Under the pieces are notes generated by a model. It saw only the letters and a list, made by a program, of their open reading frames with translations. It did not search any database and was not told the DNA's origin. Below, one piece after another: positions 1-5,758 of a stretch of DNA of 5,758 nt; positions within the stretch are counted from its first letter, which is position 1, and the number at the start of each line of letters is the position of its first letter. Both the position numbers and the translations under genes were made by a program. The stretch is from an uncultured Gammaproteobacteria bacterium (lineage in GTDB: Bacteria > Pseudomonadota > Gammaproteobacteria > Pseudomonadales > UBA5518): contig CAIXOY010000493.1 in the NCBI GenBank assembly GCA_903921135.1, positions 1 to 5,758 on the forward strand, written 5' to 3'.

Positions 1-225
1 CAGCCCGAGCAACGCGAGGATGTCGAGAATGTCGATGGCGGCGCGCAAACGCGGCGAGAGCGCGCCTTCGGCCTGCGGCGGGTAGCAGGCGATCACCGCG
101 TCCAGCGCCGCCGCGATGCGCGCACGGTCGTGGCCTTCGCCGAGGGAGCCGATGTGCCCGAGCAAATGCAGGCCATCTGCCGGAGCGGCATCTCCCAGCG
201 AATGTGCCCCGCGGATACGCACCAT
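1..225 (-). CDS. relA: Probable RelA, (p)ppGpp synthetase, N-terminal fragment (cut by window edge)
   Basis: The first 75 codons of a gene that runs off the left edge. The product begins MVRIRGAHSLG and ends at the edge with AAIDILDILALLGL. RelA proteins of gammaproteobacteria typically start MVxVR and have, about 70-80 residues in, a helix resembling GLEIAEILADLKLD just before the degenerate HD domain; both features are matched here. RelA makes (p)ppGpp from ATP and GTP/GDP on stalled ribosomes during amino-acid starvation. No catalytic domain lies inside the window, so the call rests on the start, the helix and the neighbour: cysM lies near relA in Pseudomonas. The ATG is 14 bases past the cysM stop. 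No clear Shine-Dalgarno sequence precedes it, so translation may depend on coupling to cysM. The segment between the MVRIR start and the helix is poorly conserved, so the family call is probable rather than certain. Confidence 0.68.
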   Translation of the reverse strand, partial: MVRIRGAHSLGDAAPADGLHLLGHIGSLGEGHDRARIAAALDAVIACYPPQAEGALSPRLRAAIDILDILALLGL

Positions 226-239
226 GGCGTGCGCGCGGC

Positions 240-1178
240 TCAGGCCGCGCCGAAGACGCCGGTGGAGAGGTAGCGGTCACCGCGATCGCAGATCACGGCG
301 ACGATCAGCGCGTTCTCGGTGGTGGCGGCCACCCGCAGTGCACCGGCCACCGCACCGCCTGCAGAGACGCCGCAGAGAATGCCCTCCTCCTGCGCGAGGC
401 GACGCATGGTGTCCTCGGCTTCGCGTTGTCCGATGTCCAGCACCAGATCGACGCGGGCCGGTTCGAAGATGCGCGGAAGATAGGCCTGCGGCCAGCGGCG
501 GATGCCGGGAATACTCGCGCCGTCCGCGGGCTGCAGGCCGACAATGCAGATCCCGGGGTTCTGCTCCTTCAGGTAGCGCGAGACACCCATGATGGTGCCG
601 GTGGTGCCCATGGAGCTCACGAAGTGGGTGATGCGCCCGCCCGTCTGTGACCAGATCTCGGGGCCGGTCGTGCGGTAATGGGCAAGAGGGTTGTCGGGGT
701 TGGCGAACTGGTCGAGCACCTTGCCGCGTCCCTCGGCCTGCATGCGCAGCGCGAGATCACGCGCCTCTTCCATGCCGCCCTCGCGGCTCACCTCCACCAG
801 TTCCGCGCCGTAGGCGCTCATCGCGAGCTTGCGCTCCTCACTCATGTGCGAGGGCATGATCAGCACCATGCGGTAGCCGCGCATGGCTGCGACCATGGCG
901 AGCGCGATGCCGGTATTGCCGCTGGTCGCCTCGATCAGGGTGTCGCCGGGGCGGATCTCGCCGCGTTGCTCGGCGCCCAGGATCATGCTCAAGGCAGGCC
1001 TGTCCTTGACGGATCCGGCCGGGTTGTTGCCTTCGAGTTTGGCGAGCAGTGTGTTGCCGCGGCCTGCGCCCATGCGCTGCAAGCGCACCAGCGGCGTGGC
1101 ACCCACGGTGGACTCGACGGTGGGGAACGCAGCGCCGGCGCCCGCTGCCGAAAACGGGTGTTCCGGGGGAGTGCTCAT
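240..1178 (-). CDS. cysM: Cysteine synthase B (O-acetylserine sulfhydrylase B)
   Basis: A 312-residue PLP enzyme that makes cysteine from O-acetylserine and sulfide. The CysM type can also use thiosulfate to form S-sulfocysteine. It is cytoplasmic and belongs to sulfur assimilation. Visible motifs are NNPAGSVKDR with the PLP-binding Lys58, the substrate loop TSGNTG at 85-90, the phosphate-binding loop GTTGT at 191-195, SAGG at 272-275, and the C-terminal CDRGDRYLSTGVF. The segment QPADGASIPGIRRWP (216-230) and the C-terminal motif are characteristic of CysM and argue against CysK. The length is close to the 303 residues of E. coli CysM. The protein carries about 17 poorly conserved residues before the conserved FPTVESTVGATPLVRL. 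The ATG at 1178 is the only reasonable start, although the Shine-Dalgarno sequence is weak. It begins 9 bases after the recO stop and is probably co-transcribed with it. Confidence 0.96.
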   Translation of the reverse strand: MSTPPEHPFSAAGAGAAFPTVESTVGATPLVRLQRMGAGRGNTLLAKLEGNNPAGSVKDRPALSMILGAEQRGEIRPGDTLIEATSGNTGIALAMVAAMRGYRMVLIMPSHMSEERKLAMSAYGAELVEVSREGGMEEARDLALRMQAEGRGKVLDQFANPDNPLAHYRTTGPEIWSQTGGRITHFVSSMGTTGTIMGVSRYLKEQNPGICIVGLQPADGASIPGIRRWPQAYLPRIFEPARVDLVLDIGQREAEDTMRRLAQEEGILCGVSAGGAVAGALRVAATTENALIVAVICDRGDRYLSTGVFGAA

Positions 1179-1187
1179 CGGGGTGTA

Positions 1188-1937
1188 CTACCGGTGGGAA
1201 TCAGGCTCCCATGATACCGGCGCGGGCGCGGGGCGGAAGTACTCGCGGCTTCGCAACGGGCGCTCGCCGATGGCCGCGGCGAGTGCTTCGCGCAGCAGCC
1301 GCTTGGCCAGACGGCGGGTGCGCACGTCGGCGTAGTCGCGCTGGCCGATCGCGAGCAGCGCCCATCCGGGGAAGGCATGCGTGGAGTCCAGCCCCTCGGG
1401 TTGCGGCACGAAACCGGTGGCTGGATCGAAGGCATAGAACGCCTCGGGCTCGAGGCACTCGCCGTAAGAGGCCTCTACACCCAGATCGAGGGCATAACCC
1501 AATTCGCGCAGCAACAGCAGCTCGAAATCGCGCAGCAGGGGTTCGTGGTCAGCGTCCGTGGCGAGCCCTGGCAGCAGGCCAGCGTAGGCCTCGAAGACAG
1601 GAAGATGAGGGTCTGCGGGCGCGAGCGCGCGCACCAGCAATTCGTTCAGATACAGCGCACTGAAGAGTCGCTCACCCGTCACCAGGGGCAACATCTGCGC
1701 GCGCTCGGCAGAGACCAGCGTCTTCAGCTCTCCGCGCCCCGACCACGACAGCAGCAAGGACTGGAAAGGCTGCAGCAGGCTGCCCTGCCCTTTTTTCGAG
1801 GCACGGGCCGAGCGGGCCACGAGCCCGATGCGGCCGAAATCCCGGGTGAGCACATCGAGCAGCAGGCTGCTCTCACGGTAAGCCCTGCGGTGGAGCACGA
1901 ACGCCGGCTGGCGATCGACCCGCGCGAGGCTTCCCAC
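1188..1937 (-). CDS. recO: DNA repair protein RecO
   Basis: A 249-residue recombination mediator. With RecR it helps RecA load onto SSB-coated single-stranded DNA in RecF-pathway gap repair, and it can anneal complementary strands. Residues 12-80 (AFVLHRRAYRESSLLLDVLTRDFG onward) form the N-terminal OB fold. The helical C-terminal part includes LYLNELLVRAL (96-105), DFELLLLRELGY (137-148) and the late SREYFRP motif (230-236). The length is close to the 242 residues of E. coli RecO. The only cysteine is Cys161, so the four-cysteine zinc finger of many other bacterial RecO proteins is absent, as in E. coli. The start is GTG at 1937, three bases after the era stop. It is preceded by a good GAGGAA site inside the end of era, and no ATG lies nearby in frame. 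The product ends at TAG, 9 bases before cysM. Confidence 0.95.
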   Translation of the reverse strand: MGSLARVDRQPAFVLHRRAYRESSLLLDVLTRDFGRIGLVARSARASKKGQGSLLQPFQSLLLSWSGRGELKTLVSAERAQMLPLVTGERLFSALYLNELLVRALAPADPHLPVFEAYAGLLPGLATDADHEPLLRDFELLLLRELGYALDLGVEASYGECLEPEAFYAFDPATGFVPQPEGLDSTHAFPGWALLAIGQRDYADVRTRRLAKRLLREALAAAIGERPLRSREYFRPAPAPVSWEPDSHR

Positions 1938-1940
1938 GGC

Positions 1941-2837
1941 TCAGTGTTCCTCGCGGTAGCCGAGGCTCGCGAGCGCACGCTCGTCATCGGCCCAGCCGCC
2001 GCGCACCTTCACCCACAGGCGGAGCATCACCTTGCGCCCGAGCAGGCGCTCGATGTCGACGCGCGCCTCCTGCCCGACGCGCTTCAGGCGCTCGCCGCCC
2101 TGCCCGATCACGATCGCTTTCTGGCCCTCTTTCTCGACCAGGATCACGGCACCGATATGGGTGCTGCGCTCGCGCTCGCTGTACTCCTCGATCATCACGG
2201 CATTCGCGTACGGGAGCTCCGCACCCAGCTGGCGCATGAGTTTCTCGCGGACGATTTCAGCCACCAGGAAGCGCTCGCTGCGGTCGGTGAGCTGATCGGG
2301 CGGGAAGAGATGGGGGGCCTCGGGCAGCGAGGCGGCGATCTCTTTCTCGAGCGCATCGAGGTTGTGGCCGCGCAAGGCCGAGACCGGCAGCACCGCACGG
2401 AACACGCCCGATTCACCGAGCCGCGCGAGTTGCGGCAGCAGGTCGGACTTGTCTTCCAGCCGGTCGATCTTGTTCAGCAGCAGCAGCGCGGGCTTGCCGC
2501 AATTGCGCACTTCGGCAAGCACGCGCTCGTCATCATCCGTCCAGCGCGCGCGGTCCACCACCATCAGCACCAGATCGACATCGCGGATGGCAGAGAGCGC
2601 GGCGCGGTTCATGACACGGTTCAGCGCGCGTCCTTCGCCGCGGTGCAGGCCCGGCGTGTCGACATAGACGATCTGCAGTTCGTCGCGCGTGCTCACGCCA
2701 AGGATGCGGTGACGGGTGGTCTGGGGCTTGCGCGAGGTGATGCTGATCTTCTGGCCGAGGAGATGGTTCAGCAGTGTGGACTTGCCGACGTTCGGCCTGC
2801 CGACAATGGCGACCAGTCCGCAGCGGGTGGGAGTCAT
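1941..2837 (-). CDS. era: GTPase Era, 30S ribosome assembly factor
   Basis: A 298-residue GTPase that binds the 3' end of 16S rRNA and checks late 30S subunit maturation; E. coli Era has 301 residues. The GTPase motifs are in order: G1 GRPNVGKST (13-21), the switch I region KPQTTRHRI (37-45) with its conserved threonines, G3 DTPG (60-63), G4 NKID (122-125) and G5 SAL (153-155). The C-terminal KH RNA-binding domain covers about 190-285, with its GxxG loop as GQGG at 245-248. The reading frame stays open 44 codons upstream, but that stretch lies inside rnc and looks like antiframe translation. The ATG at 2837 gives the family N-terminus (CGLVAIVGRPNVGKST), has an AAGGA site 8 bases upstream, and overlaps the rnc stop as ATGA. 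That overlap suggests translational coupling to rnc, as is common for the rnc-era pair. Confidence 0.97.
   Translation of the reverse strand: MTPTRCGLVAIVGRPNVGKSTLLNHLLGQKISITSRKPQTTRHRILGVSTRDELQIVYVDTPGLHRGEGRALNRVMNRAALSAIRDVDLVLMVVDRARWTDDDERVLAEVRNCGKPALLLLNKIDRLEDKSDLLPQLARLGESGVFRAVLPVSALRGHNLDALEKEIAASLPEAPHLFPPDQLTDRSERFLVAEIVREKLMRQLGAELPYANAVMIEEYSERERSTHIGAVILVEKEGQKAIVIGQGGERLKRVGQEARVDIERLLGRKVMLRLWVKVRGGWADDERALASLGYREEH
1947..1952 (-). promoter_or_regulatory. Ribosome binding site for recO
   Basis: GAGGAA, 9 bases before the GTG start of recO, lying in the last codons of era. It supports the GTG at 1937 as the true start and suggests that ribosomes finishing era can reinitiate at recO. 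Confidence 0.7.
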
Positions 2838-3535
2838 GTGCTCATTCCTTCGCCCGCCCGCAAGGCACCGAGCGCATGGCGGGCAGCCTGCTGCTCGGCG
2901 ATCCGCCGATTGCGTCCCTCGCCCGGCGAAGGTTCGGCCAGACCTTCGACATGCGCCTGCACGCGGCACAGGCCAGCGCCGGCTTCGGGGAACACCAGTA
3001 CCTCGTAGCGCGGCAGCGGCTTGCGCCGCCCCTGCAGGTATTCCTGGAGTTCGGTCTTGGGATCCTTGTGCGAGACATCCGGGTCCTGCGCCGCGAGCAA
3101 CCCGGCAAACCAGCGCGAGACGGCAGCGAGCGCGGCTGCGGTACCGGCGTCCAGGCTGATCGCCGCGATCAGGGCTTCGACGGCGTCGGCAAGGATGGAA
3201 TCCCGATCACGCCCACCCGTCGCGGCCTCGCCACCACCAAGACGCAACTCCGGACCTACGCCGAGTTCGCGGGCAAGACGGGCCAGTGTTTCCTCGCGCA
3301 CGAGATTGGCTCGAAGTCGGCTCAGTTGCCCCTCGCGCAGCCCCGGGTAACGACGGAAGAGCTCTTCGGCAATGCCGAGGTTCAACAGGGCATCACCGAG
3401 GAATTCCAGTCGCTCGTTGTGGGGCTGGCCGTAACTCGGGTGCGTGAGCGCGAGGACCAGAAGGTCCCTCCTCGAGAAGCGGTGACCGATGCTGGCCTCG
3501 ATGTCACCGCGTACCGGGCGGGCTTCCTCAGCCAC
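2834..3535 (-). CDS. rnc: Ribonuclease III
   Basis: A double-strand-specific endoribonuclease of about 233 residues that processes the rRNA precursor and many structured mRNAs. The catalytic signature NERLEFLGD lies at 40-48. Acidic residues matching the E. coli metal-binding and catalytic set are Glu41, Glu44, Asp48, Glu68, Asp117 and Glu120 (the last two within SILADAVEAL). The double-stranded RNA-binding domain begins at KDPKTELQEYLQGR (about 157) and runs to about 228. The frame is open to an ATG at 3589, but that start would add 18 low-complexity residues lying inside the upstream gene. The chosen GTG at 3535 gives a length near the 226 residues of E. coli RNase III. A second GTG two codons earlier (3541) is equally possible. 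The gene overlaps the upstream stop by 8 bases (3528-3535) and the era start by 4 bases. No strong Shine-Dalgarno sequence precedes the GTG, so coupling to the upstream gene is likely. Confidence 0.95.
   Translation of the reverse strand: MAEEARPVRGDIEASIGHRFSRRDLLVLALTHPSYGQPHNERLEFLGDALLNLGIAEELFRRYPGLREGQLSRLRANLVREETLARLARELGVGPELRLGGGEAATGGRDRDSILADAVEALIAAISLDAGTAAALAAVSRWFAGLLAAQDPDVSHKDPKTELQEYLQGRRKPLPRYEVLVFPEAGAGLCRVQAHVEGLAEPSPGEGRNRRIAEQQAARHALGALRAGEGMST
2846..2850 (-). promoter_or_regulatory. Ribosome binding site for era
   Basis: AAGGA, 8 bases before the ATG at 2837, inside the 3' end of rnc. It decides the era start against the much longer open frame. A nearer ATG at 2845 is in the rnc frame and meets the rnc stop after two more codons, so it does not compete for era. 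Confidence 0.7.
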
Positions 3536-3950
3536 TGGCACCGGGGATCGGGATCTCGACGAAGTTGTCCTTGAAAACCACAACCGCATCGATGTTGGCC
3601 ATGACGTGGACCCTGGCCTCGTAGTTGCCGTCGATGCGCACCGAGGTCTTGGTTTTCTCGATCTTCAGGCAGGATTTTTCCTTGTCGCGACACACCGCCT
3701 GAACCACATCGATCTGGTTGACGTCGAACTTGCGCTCGATGGCCTGACGCATCTCGAGGATGGATTTGGAGGCCAGTTCGGGCTCGTTCTGCAGGGATTT
3801 GATCGTGGACTGCACGGAGAAATTGGTGATGTAGAGCGGACCGATGGCCACCACGATGCTGAGACCCACTCCGATCACCAGGAGCACGACCAGGGTCTGC
3901 CAGACCGACATGCCGCGCTGGCGCGCGTGGCCACGGACATTCCTGCGCAT
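3528..3950 (-). CDS. DUF4845 family single-pass membrane protein
   Basis: A 140-residue protein of unknown function that usually sits between lepB and rnc in gammaproteobacteria. A short basic N-terminus (MRRNVRGHARQRG) precedes one hydrophobic segment at about 17-37 (WQTLVVLLVIGVGLSIVVAIG). This predicts a cytoplasmic tail and a periplasmic domain of about 100 residues. That domain shows a helical half (QSTIKSLQNEPELASKSILEMRQAIERKF) and a strand-rich end (SVRIDGNYEARVHVMANIDAVVVFKDNFVEIPIP), the layout I associate with DUF4845. Cys87 and Cys94 form a CRDKEKSC pair that could be a disulfide in the periplasm. The frame is open far upstream through lepB, but that translation is proline/arginine-rich antiframe. 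ATG 3950, with GGGGGTGG 5 bases upstream, is the best start; ATG 3911 would remove most of the basic tail. Family assignment comes from topology and position more than from strong motifs. Confidence 0.8.
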   Translation of the reverse strand: MRRNVRGHARQRGMSVWQTLVVLLVIGVGLSIVVAIGPLYITNFSVQSTIKSLQNEPELASKSILEMRQAIERKFDVNQIDVVQAVCRDKEKSCLKIEKTKTSVRIDGNYEARVHVMANIDAVVVFKDNFVEIPIPGASG

Positions 3951-3994
3951 GCTTGCCACCCCCGTTGACCGACGAGACCCGAGTGTAGCCGCTG
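3951..3994 (-). other. lepB to DUF4845 intergenic gap, the longest in the window
   Basis: 44 bases, the only gap of more than 14 bases here. It ends in the G-rich GGGGGTGG (3956-3963), which can serve as the ribosome binding site of the DUF4845 gene. I see no convincing minus-strand promoter or strong hairpin in it. It is the most likely place within the window for an internal regulatory signal or an RNase III processing site, but the sequence does not show one. Confidence 0.4.
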
Positions 3995-4834
3995 TCACCG
4001 GATCGTGCCCACGCGCGCGAAATCCGGGAGGCTGAGGAAACTTCCCCAGTGCATCCAGATGGCAAAGGCCTTGCCCACCACGTTGGCCTCGGGGACCTGC
4101 CCCCAGATGCGGCTGTCGCTGCTGTTGTCGCGATTGTCGCCCATCATGAAATAGTGGCCGGGATCCACCGTGATCTCGAAGTTGTCCGGTCCGCCGCGCA
4201 GCAGCTCCTTGCGCATGATGTGCGGATGGGTCCCCAGGGACTCCTCGAGAATCTGGTAGCTGGGAGCGGCCGGCGGCATCTGCACGATGAGTTCCTGCGG
4301 CACGCGCTCTCCGTTCACGTAGAGCACCTTGTCTTGGTAGGCGATGCGGTCGCCGGGAAGCCCGATCACGCGCTTGATGAAGTACTCCGGGCGGTTGGGC
4401 GGGAAGAACACCATCACATCGCCACGCTCGGGTTTTCCGACTTCGATCACCTTGGTGTTCAGCACCGGCAAGCGGATGCCCCACGCGAACTTGTTCACCA
4501 GGATGTAGTCGCCCACCAGCAGCGTGGGCACCATCGAGGACGAGGGGATCTGGAAGGGCTCGACGAGGAAGCTGCGCAGCACCAGCACTGCCGCCAGCAC
4601 CGGCAGGAAGGACCTCGCGTACTCCACCGGTACCGGCTCGCGCAGTGCGCTCGCGGCGGCTGCGGCATAGCCCGCGGCATCCGCACTGCCCTCCTGCTGC
4701 CAGCCGGGGAAGCGCGTGCGCAGCGCCTGGTCTCGTTGCACGCGGCGCGGCACCAGAACGAGGCGGTCGAACAGCCAGATCACGAAGGCAAGCGCCGTCA
4801 GCACGACGAGGATCAGGGGAAAGTTGATGTCCAT
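3995..4834 (-). CDS. lepB: Signal peptidase I (leader peptidase)
   Basis: A 279-residue inner-membrane serine protease that removes signal peptides from Sec- and Tat-exported proteins on the periplasmic side, using a Ser/Lys dyad. Two membrane segments are visible, at about 4-22 and 74-90, separated by a cytoplasmic loop with a run of alanines. The catalytic region starts at FQIPSSSMVPTL, with nucleophile Ser100. The general base Lys154 is in YFIKRVIGLPGD, and the conserved box GDNRDNSSDSRIWG lies at 232-245. The length is shorter than E. coli LepB (324) and near the roughly 284 residues known for Pseudomonas. The ATG at 4834 is 12 bases past the lepA stop. A GAGGGA site overlapping that stop supports the start. 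The lepA-lepB pair is a widely conserved operon. Confidence 0.97.
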   Translation of the reverse strand: MDINFPLILVVLTALAFVIWLFDRLVLVPRRVQRDQALRTRFPGWQQEGSADAAGYAAAAASALREPVPVEYARSFLPVLAAVLVLRSFLVEPFQIPSSSMVPTLLVGDYILVNKFAWGIRLPVLNTKVIEVGKPERGDVMVFFPPNRPEYFIKRVIGLPGDRIAYQDKVLYVNGERVPQELIVQMPPAAPSYQILEESLGTHPHIMRKELLRGGPDNFEITVDPGHYFMMGDNRDNSSDSRIWGQVPEANVVGKAFAIWMHWGSFLSLPDFARVGTIR

Positions 4835-4842
4835 AGCCCGGA

Positions 4843-4848
4843 TCCCTC
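4843..4848 (-). promoter_or_regulatory. Ribosome binding site for lepB
   Basis: GAGGGA, 8 bases before the ATG of lepB and overlapping the TGA of lepA. It supports the lepB start and coupling between lepA and lepB. Confidence 0.6.
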
Positions 4849-5758
4849 AGTTGTCGACCTTCAGCACGGCAAGGAAGGCTGACTGCGGTATCTCCACGCG
4901 CCCTACCTGCTTCATCCGTTTCTTGCCTTCTTTCTGCTTCTCGAGGAGTTTTTTCTTCCGCGTGACGTCGCCACCGTAGCACTTGGCCGTGACGTTCTTG
5001 CGCAGTGCCTTGACCGTCTGGCGGGCGATGATGTGCGAACCGATGGCGGCCTGTATGGCCACGTCGAACATCTGCCGCGGAATCAGTTCGCGCATCTTCT
5101 CGACCAGCGCGCGGCCGCGGTACTGGGCCTGGTCGCGGTGCACGATGATCGCCAGTGCATCGACCTTGTCGCTGTTGATCAGCACGTCGAGTTTCACCAG
5201 GTTGGCTGCCTGGAAACGCTCGAAGCTGTAATCGAGCGAACCGTAACCGCGCGTGAGGGACTTGAGGCGGTCGAAGAAATCGAGCACCACCTCCGAGAGC
5301 GGCAACTCCCAGGTGAGCGAGACCTGCCGCCCGAGGAACTGCATGTCTTTCTGCACGCCGCGCTTCTCGATGCACAGGTTGATGACCGCACCCACGTAGT
5401 CCTGCGGCACGAGGATGTTGGCGCGCACGATGGGCTCGCGCATCTCGGCAACGCGAGCCGGATCCGGCAGGCGCGAGGGGTTGTCGACCATCACGATCTC
5501 GCCACGCGTGGTCTCGATCTCGTAGACCACGGTAGGTGCGGTAGTGATGAGGTCGAGGTCGTACTCGCGCTCCAGGCGCTCCTGGATGATCTCCATGTGG
5601 AGCATGCCGAGGAAGCCGCAGCGGAAACCGAAGCCGAGCGCGTCAGAGGTCTCGGGTTCGTAGAAGAGCGAGGCGTCATTCAGCGTGAGCTTCGCGAGGG
5701 CCTCGCGGAAGGATTCGTAGTCTTCGGAGTTCACAGTGAACACGCCGGCATAGACCTG
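4847..5758 (-). CDS. lepA: Elongation factor 4 (LepA), C-terminal half (cut by window edge)
   Basis: The last 303 residues of a translational GTPase of about 600 residues; the start and the G domain lie beyond the right edge. LepA binds the ribosome and has been linked to back-translocation and to translation initiation or 30S biogenesis. The visible part begins at QVYAGVFTVNSEDYESFREALAKL, which matches the segment following domain II in E. coli LepA. It contains LNDASLFYEPETSDALGFGFRCGFLGMLHMEIIQERLEREY (the EF-G-like domain III) and then the domain V-like region with LDFFDRLKSLTRGYGSLDY. It ends with the LepA-specific C-terminal domain, including KCYGGDVTRKKKLLEKQKEGKKRMK (about 259-283 of the fragment). 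That last motif separates LepA from EF-G and BipA. The stop is 12 bases before lepB, so the two genes are probably co-transcribed. Confidence 0.97.
   Translation of the reverse strand, partial: QVYAGVFTVNSEDYESFREALAKLTLNDASLFYEPETSDALGFGFRCGFLGMLHMEIIQERLEREYDLDLITTAPTVVYEIETTRGEIVMVDNPSRLPDPARVAEMREPIVRANILVPQDYVGAVINLCIEKRGVQKDMQFLGRQVSLTWELPLSEVVLDFFDRLKSLTRGYGSLDYSFERFQAANLVKLDVLINSDKVDALAIIVHRDQAQYRGRALVEKMRELIPRQMFDVAIQAAIGSHIIARQTVKALRKNVTAKCYGGDVTRKKKLLEKQKEGKKRMKQVGRVEIPQSAFLAVLKVDN

Noticed and set aside
2838..2969. A 44-residue N-terminal extension of Era.
   Set aside because: It overlaps the end of rnc, is Arg/Gly/Cys-rich, and is not part of the Era family; the ATG at 2837 has a good ribosome binding site and the expected N-terminus.
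1377..3008. A 543-codon open frame on the plus strand, opposite recO and era.
   Set aside because: It lies antisense to two genes with clear family motifs. Its product is rich in Arg, Gln, His and Ala with no recognisable domain. Long antisense frames are expected opposite GC-rich, codon-biased genes.
2774..3574. A 266-codon plus-strand frame opposite rnc.
   Set aside because: It is antisense to RNase III, whose catalytic residues are all intact; the plus-strand product shows no family features.
3965..3990. TTGACC on the plus strand in the lepB to DUF4845 gap, resembling a -35 box.
   Set aside because: No acceptable -10 element follows at 16-18 bases, and it points away from all genes in the window.
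4049..4882. A 277-codon plus-strand frame opposite lepB.
   Set aside because: It is a mirror frame of lepB, His- and Arg-rich, with no domain and no independent evidence.
3951..5375. Continuation of the DUF4845 reading frame far upstream through lepB and lepA, which would give a 615-residue protein.
   Set aside because: The upstream part is out of frame with lepB and lepA, both well supported, and reads as Arg/Pro/Gly/Ala-rich low-complexity sequence. It is absence of stop codons in GC-rich DNA, not a fusion.

Overview
This window looks like a GC-rich chromosomal segment from a gammaproteobacterium. The protein sequences closely resemble the E. coli and Pseudomonas forms of LepA, LepB, RNase III, Era, RecO and CysM as I remember them. 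The order lepA-lepB-(DUF4845)-rnc-era-recO is the classic one of that group. The exact order or genus cannot be fixed from the sequence alone. No mobile element, CRISPR array, RNA gene or sign of recent transfer is visible.

All eight genes lie on the minus strand, so they read from the right edge to the left. In transcription order they are: the C-terminal half of lepA (EF4, cut by the right edge), lepB (signal peptidase I), a small one-pass membrane protein of the DUF4845 type, rnc (RNase III), era (ribosome-assembly GTPase), recO (recombination mediator), cysM (O-acetylserine sulfhydrylase B), and the first 75 codons of a gene best read as relA (cut by the left edge). The largest intergenic gap is 44 bases, between lepB and the DUF4845 gene. 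The other junctions are gaps of 3 to 14 bases or overlaps of 4 to 8 bases. No terminator-like hairpin was seen between genes, so one polycistronic transcript is plausible, with translational coupling at DUF4845/rnc, rnc/era and era/recO.

Functionally, the right-hand part combines translation (LepA), protein export (LepB), RNA processing (RNase III), 30S maturation (Era) and DNA repair (RecO). The left-hand part, cysM followed by a relA-like start, is a second conserved gammaproteobacterial pairing (sulfur assimilation and stringent response). It is joined directly to the lepA-recO cluster, without the pdxJ/acpS genes that often follow recO and without the rlmD gene that separates cysM and relA in Pseudomonas. 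That junction is the most notable thing here, and it is modest. I found no evidence of an undescribed system; this is an ordinary housekeeping region.
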